Origin: Hoyosella sp. YIM 151337 | GTDB taxonomy: Bacteria > Actinomycetota > Actinomycetes > Mycobacteriales > Mycobacteriaceae | Length of the DNA stretch: 64,000 nt | Direction of reading: 5' to 3' | NCBI RefSeq assembly: GCF_026041215.1 | Contig: NZ_JAPEIQ010000013.1 | Location: forward strand, 62,001 to 126,000 | Shown here: piece by piece, positions 1 through 8,339 of the stretch | Layout of the letters: every line of letters begins with the position of its first letter | Position numbering within the stretch: the stretch's first letter is position 1 | The notes under the pieces: model-generated | The model's input: the letters and a program-made list of their open reading frames with translations, nothing else | What the model was told of the DNA's origin: nothing | The model's database searches: none | Program-made: the position numbers and the translations under genes

Positions 1-30
1 TGAGGTAACAGGCGCCTCAGGGAGGCGGGG

Positions 31-669
31 TTGGACGAGGAAACTGCCACGCGCGAGCGGGGTTTGGTCGAGGCACTGCGAAACGGCGACGAACAGGCGT
101 TCGCCGCACTCGTTGATGAGCTCACCCCAATGATGCTCAAGGTAGCGCGCGGCTACGTGGCTAACCGGGAGGCCGCCGAGGAGGTGGTGCAGGAAACGTG
201 GATCGCTCTGCTCAAGGGCATCCACGCGTTTCAGCACCGCGCGCTGCTGCGCACCTGGTTGTTCCGTGTTCTCGTCAATATCGCAAAGACGCGCGGCGCG
301 AAGGATCAGCGGTATAGGGCAGTGTCGTTCGACGAAAACTCGCCGCTTCCGGCCGTCGACCCTGCGCGGTTCCAAGATCCGGAAGAGCCATGGCCCGGGC
401 ACTGGCGTTCAACTCCGAAAGCATGGGACGAAAGCCCTGAGCACTCGTTGCTCGCGTCAGAGATCAGGGAGGTTACCCAGCAGGAGCTGGACCGCCTTCC
501 CGAAGCACAGCGCGATGTCGTCACCTTGCGCGACGTCATGGGATACGAGGCCAGCGAGGTGTGTGAGATGCTGGCAATCTCAGCGGCAAACCAGCGCGTG
601 CTCTTGCACCGCGGGCGCGCGCGAATCAGGCAGGCACTTGAGCAATATATGGGGGCGCGCGATGGGTAG
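31..669 (+). CDS. ECF-type RNA polymerase sigma factor
   Basis: A 212-residue sigma-70 family protein that would direct RNA polymerase to a small stress regulon. Sigma region 2 lies at about residues 15-90 (the helix with AEEVVQETW is the core-binding/-10 segment) and region 4, a helix-turn-helix, at about 145-205 (LPEAQRDVVTLRDVMG). Between them is a longer than usual linker rich in W and P (GHWRSTPKAW), a feature of some ECF subgroups. The TTG start is chosen because GGAGG sits five bases before it. Its stop overlaps the start of the anti-sigma gene, so the two are translationally coupled, and activity is presumably held by that partner. The regulon cannot be read from this window. Confidence 0.9.
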   Translation: MDEETATRERGLVEALRNGDEQAFAALVDELTPMMLKVARGYVANREAAEEVVQETWIALLKGIHAFQHRALLRTWLFRVLVNIAKTRGAKDQRYRAVSFDENSPLPAVDPARFQDPEEPWPGHWRSTPKAWDESPEHSLLASEIREVTQQELDRLPEAQRDVVTLRDVMGYEASEVCEMLAISAANQRVLLHRGRARIRQALEQYMGARDG

Positions 670-913
670 TGGCGACTCCGTTAATCTGACGTGCCAGACC
701 GTAGTGGAACTCATCACGGATTATCTGGAAGGTGCGCTCGACACGGAAACGCACCGCAAGGTCGAGGCTCACCTGGACGGATGTGAAGGCTGCACCAACT
801 ATGTGTCGCAGATTCGCTCCACGATTCGCGCCCTCGGGTCAGTTCGGGACGATGACCTAGATCCGCACATGAGACAGCGTCTACTCGATGCGTTTCGCGA
901 CTGGCGGACCTGA
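662..913 (+). CDS. zinc-finger anti-sigma factor (ZAS/zf-HC2)
   Basis: A small soluble protein of 83 residues. The zinc-binding anti-sigma signature is visible at residues 31-44: H31, H37, C41 and C44, in the order H-x5-H-x3-C-x2-C, with a further Cys at 11. There is no transmembrane segment, so it acts in the cytoplasm, probably by binding the sigma factor encoded just upstream. Thiol oxidation with loss of zinc is the usual release mechanism in this family, but that is inference here. Its ATG overlaps the stop of the sigma gene by eight bases (ATGGGTAG), which supports coupled translation. Confidence 0.85.
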   Translation: MGSGDSVNLTCQTVVELITDYLEGALDTETHRKVEAHLDGCEGCTNYVSQIRSTIRALGSVRDDDLDPHMRQRLLDAFRDWRT

Positions 914-914
914 A

Positions 915-1295
915 TTATCCGTCGGTTCGCGGAATTTTCTGGGCGAATTCGATGACGTTTCCGTCCGGGTCCGCGATGTGCATGGTCCGTTCACCCCAGG
1001 GACGGTCCACTGGTCCCGTAAGCGGTTCGACGCCTCTTTCACGCAGCGTTCGCGCCACAGCGTCGATGTCGCGGACACGGAAGCCTATTTCGCCGCACGG
1101 CGCCGTGCCCGCGGGGCGCCCGATCAGATCAGGCAGCTTGTTTCGCTCGAAAAGCGACAGCTTGATGTTCTCCATTGCGAATTCGACGTAGCCGTTGCCT
1201 TCGGTGCGGATGTCAAGGCCCACGATATCCCGATAAAAGCGCACGGCATCGCTGAGCGAGGTGACGTACCAGATCACATAGTCGACGCGCCGCAC
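915..1295 (-). CDS. VOC (glyoxalase/bleomycin-resistance fold) family protein
   Basis: A single-domain protein of 126 residues with two beta-alpha-beta-beta-beta halves typical of the vicinal oxygen chelate superfamily: an N-terminal VDYVIWYV strand followed by SDAVRFYRDIVGL, and a C-terminal half ending in HIADPDGNVIEF. The conserved acidic metal ligand of the second half is present (the E in NVIEF). Substrate cannot be told from the sequence; members include glyoxalases, dioxygenases and antibiotic-binding proteins. It starts at a GTG 13 bases after the stop of the universal stress protein gene, so it is probably the second gene of that unit. Confidence 0.8.
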   Translation of the reverse strand: MRRVDYVIWYVTSLSDAVRFYRDIVGLDIRTEGNGYVEFAMENIKLSLFERNKLPDLIGRPAGTAPCGEIGFRVRDIDAVARTLRERGVEPLTGPVDRPWGERTMHIADPDGNVIEFAQKIPRTDG

Positions 1296-1308
1296 ATCTC
1301 CGACGGTA

Positions 1309-2172
1309 TCAGTGCACGATCAACAGCGGCGACTGTGCAGTATCGAGCAGGGCAATGCTCGTTGAGCCGAGTATCAGGCCCATGAATCCGCCCCGTCCGC
1401 TGCTGCCCACTATCACCAAGTCGACAGTTGCCGACAACTTCGCGAGTGTCCGCGCGGCGTTGTCGGAGACGACCGTCCGGCTGACGTCGACGTCCGGGAA
1501 CTTTTCACTCCAGCCGGCGAGGGCTTCGGCCAAGATGATTTCTTCGGCTATGCGCGCTTCATCCCACGGAAAGTCGTGTCCAGCGAGAGCTGACGAGAAG
1601 CCCGCCTCTTCCCACGTGTATACGGCGACAAGTTCCGCGCCCCGCGCGGAAGCCTCCTCGAATGCCACACCAATCGCGTTGTCGCTGCGGCGTTTACCGT
1701 CGATTCCCACCGCGATTCGGTTCGCCGTGGCGTATTCGGCATGGAGTGGGATGATCGCGAGGGGACACGCCGCGTGGGCTGCGAGCCCCGCAGCGGTCGA
1801 TCCGATTACTCGCGGCAGCCCTGACTCGTTGCCGCCCCGCGCACCCACGACGAGTTTGTGCGCTCGCTCGGACGCGTGTACGAGTTCCCGCACCAGCGGA
1901 CCTTTGGTCAGCTGCTTACCGATATCGAGAGATGTGCTCTCGCCGATTTCGTCGCGCGCGACACGTTCTGCCCGCTCAAGCGCCGCCCAGCTGTCGCGTT
2001 CGATATCTTCGAAGTAGCTCGCCGGCATCCAGGTGGATAGGTAGCCGCCAGCGACGCTCAACAGCACCAGCCGCCGATTGGTCACGAGTGCCTCACGCGC
2101 CGCCCACCGCACCGCCGCATATGACTCTTCAGAACCGTCGACACCCGCTGTGACCGGCAGGTTTTCATTCAT
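1309..2172 (-). CDS. universal stress protein, tandem UspA domains
   Basis: A 287-residue protein made of two UspA domains (about 1-145 and 150-287). Both halves keep the ATP-binding loop: the first reads VVGARGG with GST following, the second IVGSSGRGG with LGST, that is G-x2-G-x9-G(S/T). The tandem arrangement is that of the Mycobacterium tuberculosis dormancy proteins Rv2623 and Rv1996. GAGGAG lies six bases before the ATG. A perfect GGGACTTAAGTCCC palindrome lies about 85 bp upstream of the start, so it is likely controlled by a DosR-type regulator. Expected role: ATP-dependent signalling during slowed growth. Confidence 0.93.
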   Translation of the reverse strand: MNENLPVTAGVDGSEESYAAVRWAAREALVTNRRLVLLSVAGGYLSTWMPASYFEDIERDSWAALERAERVARDEIGESTSLDIGKQLTKGPLVRELVHASERAHKLVVGARGGNESGLPRVIGSTAAGLAAHAACPLAIIPLHAEYATANRIAVGIDGKRRSDNAIGVAFEEASARGAELVAVYTWEEAGFSSALAGHDFPWDEARIAEEIILAEALAGWSEKFPDVDVSRTVVSDNAARTLAKLSATVDLVIVGSSGRGGFMGLILGSTSIALLDTAQSPLLIVH

Positions 2173-2250
2173 GCGATTCTCCTCAACTCACACGGCGACC
2201 TTGACGCAGCCTTGTGTCTCTATCCTGCCGCTGCGGCGCACCGCAGTGCA

Positions 2251-2264
2251 GGGACTTAAGTCCC
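2251..2264 (-). promoter_or_regulatory. DosR-type box, perfect palindrome
   Basis: GGGACTTAAGTCCC is fully self-complementary and matches the core of the mycobacterial DosR box (GGGACTWWAGTCCC) at 14 of 14 positions. It sits about 85 bp upstream of the universal stress protein start and overlaps the 3' end of the upstream hydrolase gene, so the usp gene probably has its own promoter inside an otherwise continuous gene run. Confidence 0.85.
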
Positions 2265-3143
2265 GACATCAGCGATGAGTGTGTCACTTTCTTGGGCAAT
2301 CGCCGATGCCGCTCCGATGACGTTGGTGATCACTTCGCCGAACCCGTTCGGATCGTAAAGCAGCCAGCCGTGCGTGCCTTCCACGGTGATCGCGGTAGCT
2401 TCACCAGACGCTGCGCGCAGCGCCGCTGTTGCTGCATCGGGAATGACGTTGTCGCGCTTGCTCCAAACGATAATCATGGGAAGCCGTCGCTGCTTGAGAA
2501 CCTCCAGCTCCCGTCGCAGGTCTGCGCCCCGTGCGAGGTTTCCGGCATGCCACACCGCCGGAAAGTTCCGCAGCAGGTTTGGTACCGCGTCACGGATGAT
2601 AACCGGAAGCACGCGGGTGACCTGACGCAGCGGGAACAAATCCGCGGAAAGGTGCAGGCCCCAGTCCCACAGCGGGCGTTCCCGCAGTGTCCGGGCCATT
2701 CCCCGGTAATCAGTCCATGCGGATCCGCCAATCGAGTTCACAAGCACCAAGCGAGCAACAAGGTCGGGGTGGTCGTGCGCGGTTGTGATGGCGACACCTC
2801 CGCCGAAGGAGTGCCCCACGAGTGTCACCCCCTGGGACTTATGCGCCGGCACGACATCTCGAATGAAGTCGGCAACCCAGTCGGCGTAGTGCCCCAGCGT
2901 GGCCCGTCCAACCTTGAGCCTTTCAGCGCCCCCGAAGCCGGGCAGCGTTGGGGCATACACGCGGTATCCGCGGTCAGCGAGCGCCTCGAGACTCTTACGA
3001 TAAGTCTTCGTGGAAACACCCCAACCATGCAGGAAGACCAGGGGGGCTCCCGCCCCGCCGGTCAGGTAGCGCACCACGGCGCCGTCAATACGCGCTCTCA
3101 GGAACGCCAGCCGCGTTGGGGCTGGACCACACTTGACCACCAT
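2256..3143 (-). CDS. alpha/beta hydrolase
   Basis: A 295-residue single-domain alpha/beta hydrolase. The oxyanion-hole motif FLHGWG is near residue 38, the nucleophile elbow is GHSFGG near residue 110, and the catalytic His is in EGTHGW near the C terminus. Substrate is unknown. AAGGAGGAG precedes the ATG, and the ATG overlaps the stop of the SulP transporter gene as TGATG, so the two are translationally coupled. A GTG one codon earlier is an alternative start. The last bases overlap the DosR-type box of the usp gene. Confidence 0.85.
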   Translation of the reverse strand: MVVKCGPAPTRLAFLRARIDGAVVRYLTGGAGAPLVFLHGWGVSTKTYRKSLEALADRGYRVYAPTLPGFGGAERLKVGRATLGHYADWVADFIRDVVPAHKSQGVTLVGHSFGGGVAITTAHDHPDLVARLVLVNSIGGSAWTDYRGMARTLRERPLWDWGLHLSADLFPLRQVTRVLPVIIRDAVPNLLRNFPAVWHAGNLARGADLRRELEVLKQRRLPMIIVWSKRDNVIPDAATAALRAASGEATAITVEGTHGWLLYDPNGFGEVITNVIGAASAIAQESDTLIADVGT

Positions 3144-5068
3144 CACCGCTCCTCCTTGAGCGACTCCCCCGCCAGCCGTCCGGCCACAGTTCGCGTTGTT
3201 CTGGCCTGCGCTAGCTTCACGCGACGTCCAGAACCTGCGGCTAACCGGCTGGCGGAGTCTGCTTCCCCGCCATTACCGGGGATCTCAGTATTTGAAACGC
3301 ATCCCCGAGTCCGCCCATTCCCGTGATCCGGCTGGGCCAATACGTCCGGGACCGGCGGCCCATGCGGGCCCTGCGCTGGTTCGGCTTCGTTCCGGCTTTC
3401 GCATGCCGCGCGATAGGCCGCAACCGCGGTCGGCAACGTCGGATATACGCGTCCCTCGCCAATCTTCTCCAGTAACCCCCCAGCGGCGAGCGGTTCACGG
3501 AGTTCCTGTTTGACTCGCGCCAGCGCGAACACCACTCCGCGCCCTTTCAGTTCCGTGTAGAGGTCGGTCAGCATGTCCATCGCGGTCAGGTCAATTTCGA
3601 TGTTCGCTTCCGCGTTGAGAAGAAACCACTCCGGCTTTTCTGGTGCCTCGTCCAGCGCTGCGAGTGCGCGACGGCGGAAGTTGTCCGCGTTCGCGAAGAT
3701 GAGCGGTGCGTCATAGCGATACACCACCAGTCCGGGGATCCGAACCGCGTCCGGATAGTCATCGATATCGTGCATGCCCGCAACTCCGGCCGGATACCCC
3801 AGGATCGCGTCATGTGGGCGGGCCACCTTGCGCAGCACATCCAGGATCGATAGCGCCACTGCGACCAGCACACCACCCAGCACACCGACGGTAAGCACAG
3901 CAATCGTGGTGGTCAGCCCGATCATCAACTCGCTGCGGCGAAAACGCCCGATCCTGCGAAACTCGTTGATGTCGATAAGCCGGACAGCCGCGAAGATCAC
4001 CAGCGCCCCGAGTGCGGCAAGCGGGAAGGATTCTAGAACTGGGCCGCCGAGAAACAGCGCCACTACCACCACTGCCAGTGCGACGAGTGAATGCGCCTGA
4101 GATCTGCTTCTGAACGCGTCACCGACCGCTGTGCGGCTCGCACTGCTGCTTACCGGGAAGCCCCTTGCGAAAGCCACGGCGAGGTTTGCCACCCCTAAGG
4201 CCAAGAGCTCGCGCTGCGCGTCGATGCGGTACTTATTGCGCGCCGCAAACGCACGGGCGGTGAGGACATTGTCCGAGTAGCCGACGATCGCTACACCGAT
4301 GGCGGGAAGGACCAGCAGCCCCACGTCATGCACCGAAATATCGGGGAATGCCGGGACCGGGAAGCCGCGCGGCATGTCCCCAACCACGGCCAGCCCAATA
4401 TCTGTGAGGGAAAAAAGCGCGGTGACGGCAGAGGCCGCGAGCACAGCAACGAGGGTGACAGGAACCTTCGGCCACCACCGCGTCCCGAAGACCAGCACAA
4501 TGAGCACCGCGGCGGCCACCGTCAGAGTCTGCCAATGCACATTGGGCAGTTGCCGCACGAAATCGCCAACCTCACCCGTTACCGATGTGCCGCTGACATC
4601 GGTCCCAGTTACCTTGCCTAGCTGGCTGACGACCATGATCACCGCGATCCCGGCCATGTAGCCAACGAGTACGGGCCGTGATAAGAGGTCAGCGACGAAG
4701 CCGAGACGAGCCAGCCATCCGGCGAGGCACACAACACCGACGAGCAGCGCCAGCGTCGATGCGAGCGCCGCATACCTGCTTGGGTCTCCACCGGCGAGGG
4801 GGCCGATGGCGACTGCTGTCATCAGCGCGGTCGTGGATTCCGGACCTACCGATAGCTGCCTCGATGACCCGAGGCAGGCGTATACCACCAATGCCACAGC
4901 AATCGTCCATAAACCGGTCACGGGCGGAAGCCCGGCCACGGCGGCGTATGCCATAACTTGCGGAACTAAGTAGGCGGCGACAGAGATGCCCGCGATCAGG
5001 TCGGAGCGTTCGGCGCCGCGCGGGAACGGCCGCACGGCGCGCAGACGCGCCTTCCACTCATCCCGCAC
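3143..5068 (-). CDS. SulP family anion transporter with STAS domain
   Basis: A 641-residue membrane protein: about ten to twelve hydrophobic segments over residues 30-425 (starting with the GISVAAYLVPQVMAYA helix) followed by a cytoplasmic STAS domain at about 435-545 (NIEIDLTAMDMLTDL). This is the SLC26/SulP architecture, moving sulfate, bicarbonate or other anions; which one is not evident. The GTG start was chosen because GGAGGAG lies five bases before it; a TTG 12 codons earlier is possible. About 85 residues after the STAS domain are polar and low in complexity, longer than the usual SulP tail. A weak DosR-like site lies about 95 bp upstream. Confidence 0.9.
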   Translation of the reverse strand: MRDEWKARLRAVRPFPRGAERSDLIAGISVAAYLVPQVMAYAAVAGLPPVTGLWTIAVALVVYACLGSSRQLSVGPESTTALMTAVAIGPLAGGDPSRYAALASTLALLVGVVCLAGWLARLGFVADLLSRPVLVGYMAGIAVIMVVSQLGKVTGTDVSGTSVTGEVGDFVRQLPNVHWQTLTVAAAVLIVLVFGTRWWPKVPVTLVAVLAASAVTALFSLTDIGLAVVGDMPRGFPVPAFPDISVHDVGLLVLPAIGVAIVGYSDNVLTARAFAARNKYRIDAQRELLALGVANLAVAFARGFPVSSSASRTAVGDAFRSRSQAHSLVALAVVVVALFLGGPVLESFPLAALGALVIFAAVRLIDINEFRRIGRFRRSELMIGLTTTIAVLTVGVLGGVLVAVALSILDVLRKVARPHDAILGYPAGVAGMHDIDDYPDAVRIPGLVVYRYDAPLIFANADNFRRRALAALDEAPEKPEWFLLNAEANIEIDLTAMDMLTDLYTELKGRGVVFALARVKQELREPLAAGGLLEKIGEGRVYPTLPTAVAAYRAACESRNEAEPAQGPHGPPVPDVLAQPDHGNGRTRGCVSNTEIPGNGGEADSASRLAAGSGRRVKLAQARTTRTVAGRLAGESLKEER

Positions 5069-5152
5069 ATCGGCTCCTCCGCGAGAACTTTTCTGTTTCT
5101 TCAAGCCTCGGACTTGCCTGTGTGCGATACGAGGGCCGATCGTCGTGAAATG

Positions 5153-5170
5153 TTAGGGGCCTTTGGACAC
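5153..5170 (-). promoter_or_regulatory. possible DosR-type box upstream of SulP gene
   Basis: On the minus strand the site reads GTGTCCAAAGGCCCCTAA, nearly the same as the site at 22192 (GTGACCAAAGGCCCTAA). It lies about 90 bp upstream of the transporter start. It matches only about half of the 20-bp mycobacterial consensus, so this is a weaker call than the others. Confidence 0.4.
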
Positions 5171-5187
5171 TTTCCGTGCCAGCGGCG

Positions 5188-7947
5188 TCACGGGCGCAGA
5201 CTCCTGCGTGCATGCCGGGCCGACCACCGTCTCAGCGCTTTCTCAGTCTCCACCGCCGCGAATGTGAGGACCGCGATACCCCCGATGGCGAGCCACGCTT
5301 CCAGCGAGATAGGCGCGGAGTGAAACAGCGTGTTCATGACGGGCGTGTACGTGTAGATCAACTGAAGAACGATCATCACAGCGATACCAATTGTGAGCCA
5401 CTTGTTGCTGAACAGCGGAGTGCGCAATGCGGAGCTAGCGAGGGAACGGCAATTGATCAGATACGCGACCTGGATGAAGACGATCACATTCACAGCCACA
5501 GTTCGCGCTTCTTCGATCGGCACGCCGTTCTGCAGCAGCCACTCGAACATCGTGAAAGCAGCGACCACCATAATCGCGGACACAGTGATGATTCGCCATA
5601 CAACAGCCCGGCTCAGCAGTGGCCTGGACGCGGGAACCGGCGCACGTCTCATAATCCCGCGCTCGAGGGGTTCGAACGCGAGCACCAGACCAAGAGCAAC
5701 GGCGGTAGTCATGTTTACCCACAAGATCTGTACAGGAAGGATTGGCAGCTGCGCTGCGAGAGCGATAGCCGCGAGAATGATCAGGCCCTGGCCGAGGCTG
5801 GTTGGCAAGATGAAGGTGATGAACTTCCGCAAATTGTCGTAGACTCCGCGGCCTTCTTCGATCGCCGCTTCGATGGACGCGAAATCGTCGTCCGTCAGCA
5901 CCATGTCGGACGACTCCTTGGCCACCTCTGTTCCGGCACGGCCCATCGCGATGCCGATGTCAGCACGCCGCAGGGCTGGCGCATCATTGACACCGTCACC
6001 TGTCATCGCGACCACATGACCGCTGCTCTGCAACGATTCGACGAGCCGCAGCTTCTGCTCCGGGGTCACGCGCGCAAACACATCCACACTCTCAACGAGT
6101 TCGGGAAGGTCTCGGATGGGGCATGCAGCGAGTTCAGCGCCTGTAACCACCCGCGCGCGGTTGTCTCCCCCGATACCGAAACGGCTCGCGATCGCACGCG
6201 CTGTCGCCGCATGATCACCCGTGATCATCTTCACCCGGATCCCGGCCTTTCGGCAGGTGTGGACAGCGTCGATCGCATCCGGCCGCGGCGGGTCCACCAT
6301 GCCCTGGAGTCCGATAAGGGTCAGCTGACCCGCTATTAGCGACTCGCTGAGGTGCGCTCCCCGATGTGTGATCTCAAGCCGGGCGAATGCCAGTACACGC
6401 AGCCCCGATTGGGCAAGAGAGTTCGCCATTGCCTCAGCGCGCGCCCGGTCGAGTGGCCGGGGCGTTCCAGTTACCGTGAGTTCGGTGGTGGCGAACTGCA
6501 GTATCCGCTCCACTGAACCTTTGACGTATACCACGCCACTGTTCGGCCGGCCGGGATCGTCACTGCTGTGCAACGTTGCCATGTACTGGGTGGCGGATTC
6601 GAAGGGAAGCACGCCGCGGCGGGGCACATTGCTCCGCAGCGCTGTGACGTCTTCTCCGGCTTTGAGCGCTGCGGTGAGAAGGGCTCCTTCAGTGGGGTCG
6701 CCGACCAGCTTCCACTGTCCCTCGTGCTCAGTAAGAACGGCGTCGTTACACAGCGCACCGGCGATAAAGAGCTCTCGCAACGCGGAGTTGTTCCCGGGCG
6801 GCGCAGACGACTTCTTTCCATCAATCGCGGTGACCGCACCCCGCGGGGCGTATCCGGCGCCGTCCAGTGCGTACGTGCACCCGCCAGCCCACGCCGCTGT
6901 CACCGTCATCTCGTTCGCGGTAAGCGTTCCAGTTTTGTCGGTACAGACAACGGTGGTGCTCCCCAGCGTCTCGACTGCGGGAAGGGTCCGGATGATCGCG
7001 CGTCGGCGCGCCATACGGGCCATCCCGATCGCGAGAGTGATTGTCACGACTGCCGGGAGTCCTTCAGGGATAGCCCCGACCGCGAGAGCCACGACTGCGG
7101 TGAGCATCGATGTGGCAGACTCGCCTCTTGCCAGCCCCAGTACGAATGCTGCGGCGGCGAGAACGAGGATCGCGACGGTCAGCACTTTGCTGAACTTCGT
7201 CAGGCGCCGCGTAAGTGGCGTTTGTAGCGTTGCTGCGCTACCGATTAGCCGATGTATGTGGCCTATTTCGGTGTCGGCACCAGTTGCTGCAACTATGCCC
7301 ATCCCCTGTCCGCGTGTCACCAATGTGCCCGAATACGCCATGTTCGCCCGATCCCCGAGTTCGGCCGAATCCGGTAGCGGCCCAGGAGCCTTCACAACGG
7401 GGACAGACTCACCGGTAAGCGCCGACTCGTCGATCTCGAGCGCGTGCACAGCGAAGAGCCGAAGATCAGCCGGCACTTTGTCACCGGCTTCGAGGACGAC
7501 GATGTCGCCTGGCACCAGATCCTCAGAAGCGACCCGCCGGTGCACGCCTTCGCGTATTACCACGCTGTGCGTCTTCGTCAGGGTGAGCAGCGCATCCAGT
7601 GCCTTTTCCGCTCGTGACTCCTGGATGTACCCGATAACCGCGTTGAGCAGGACAACGCCGGCGATCACGCTCGCATCAACGACCTCGCCGACGAGCAGCG
7701 TCGCCGCCGCGGCCACAATCAGTACGTAGATGAGCGGGTGATTGAACTGCAGAACGAACCGCAGCCATGGCGAGCGACGGTCGAAGCGGGGCAAGACATT
7801 TCCGCCAACACGGTCCTTGCGCTCGGCAGCGACGCTTCCGCTCAGTCCATACTGCAGGTCCGTTTCGAGCAGCGCGGCAAGTTCGTCGGCTTCCATTGTG
7901 TGGCTACCAGTGATGCGATCATCGCTCGCTACGGCCTGGTCGGTCAT
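5188..7947 (-). CDS. P2-type cation-transporting ATPase, CtpF-like
   Basis: A 919-residue P-type ATPase with an N-terminal cation ATPase domain (about 15-85), actuator domain with TGES, ten predicted membrane helices, PEGL in the fourth helix, phosphorylation motif DKTGTLT near residue 340 and hinge motif TGDGVND. It resembles the Ca2+-pump-like actinobacterial group that includes CtpF, a DosR-regulon member in M. tuberculosis; the sixth helix reads WVNMTTAV, so the ion specificity of SERCA should not be assumed. GAGGAG lies nine bases before the ATG. It is the last of four close genes read from the DUF302 gene. Confidence 0.93.
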   Translation of the reverse strand: MTDQAVASDDRITGSHTMEADELAALLETDLQYGLSGSVAAERKDRVGGNVLPRFDRRSPWLRFVLQFNHPLIYVLIVAAAATLLVGEVVDASVIAGVVLLNAVIGYIQESRAEKALDALLTLTKTHSVVIREGVHRRVASEDLVPGDIVVLEAGDKVPADLRLFAVHALEIDESALTGESVPVVKAPGPLPDSAELGDRANMAYSGTLVTRGQGMGIVAATGADTEIGHIHRLIGSAATLQTPLTRRLTKFSKVLTVAILVLAAAAFVLGLARGESATSMLTAVVALAVGAIPEGLPAVVTITLAIGMARMARRRAIIRTLPAVETLGSTTVVCTDKTGTLTANEMTVTAAWAGGCTYALDGAGYAPRGAVTAIDGKKSSAPPGNNSALRELFIAGALCNDAVLTEHEGQWKLVGDPTEGALLTAALKAGEDVTALRSNVPRRGVLPFESATQYMATLHSSDDPGRPNSGVVYVKGSVERILQFATTELTVTGTPRPLDRARAEAMANSLAQSGLRVLAFARLEITHRGAHLSESLIAGQLTLIGLQGMVDPPRPDAIDAVHTCRKAGIRVKMITGDHAATARAIASRFGIGGDNRARVVTGAELAACPIRDLPELVESVDVFARVTPEQKLRLVESLQSSGHVVAMTGDGVNDAPALRRADIGIAMGRAGTEVAKESSDMVLTDDDFASIEAAIEEGRGVYDNLRKFITFILPTSLGQGLIILAAIALAAQLPILPVQILWVNMTTAVALGLVLAFEPLERGIMRRAPVPASRPLLSRAVVWRIITVSAIMVVAAFTMFEWLLQNGVPIEEARTVAVNVIVFIQVAYLINCRSLASSALRTPLFSNKWLTIGIAVMIVLQLIYTYTPVMNTLFHSAPISLEAWLAIGGIAVLTFAAVETEKALRRWSARHARRSLRP

Positions 7948-7976
7948 TTCAGTCGTTTCTCCTCTTCAACGAAAGA

Positions 7977-8339
7977 TCACAGGTGGGTGGCGACGATCGA
8001 CGCCATAATCACGGGATTTACGACAACGCCGAAAGCTAGCCAGGTGTGGTAAAAGCCGACGCACAGCACGAGTGAGGTGAGGGCCCCGATGACTGCCAGG
8101 AACGGGGCCCAACTGGACCCGAGCAACAGGCCTAAGCCTGCGCCGACGAAGGTCAGCGCCGATAGTCCCGCGAGCCCCACCGCAACGAAACTCGCTTTCG
8201 CTTCGATGCCCCAGCGCCGTGCGAGCCACGAAAACCGCGGGTCATCGGTTCTGCGCGCGTGGGGCTGCCCAGGGCTGATCCATACACTCCAATGCACGAG
8301 GCCGTGCACGATGAGGAATGTTCCGGCCAGCGTATTCAT
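7977..8339 (-). CDS. small integral membrane protein, function unknown
   Basis: A 120-residue protein with four hydrophobic segments (roughly residues 2-18, 50-68, 72-88 and 93-115), so it lies almost wholly in the membrane. I do not recognise the family. Its ATG overlaps the stop of the DUF4389 gene by four bases (ATGA), and the P-type ATPase gene follows after about 30 bases, so it may be an accessory subunit or partner of the pump. That is inference from position only. Confidence 0.7.
   Translation of the reverse strand: MNTLAGTFLIVHGLVHWSVWISPGQPHARRTDDPRFSWLARRWGIEAKASFVAVGLAGLSALTFVGAGLGLLLGSSWAPFLAVIGALTSLVLCVGFYHTWLAFGVVVNPVIMASIVATHL

Noticed and set aside
997-1017. DosR-like sequence AGGGACGGTCCACTGGTCCC
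   Set aside because: It lies inside the VOC gene far from any start and its half-sites do not have the right spacing.
5176-7729. Long plus-strand open frames opposite the P-type ATPase gene
   Set aside because: They mirror codon structure of the ATPase, lack ribosome-binding sites and have low-complexity Arg/Ser/Thr-rich translations without domains.
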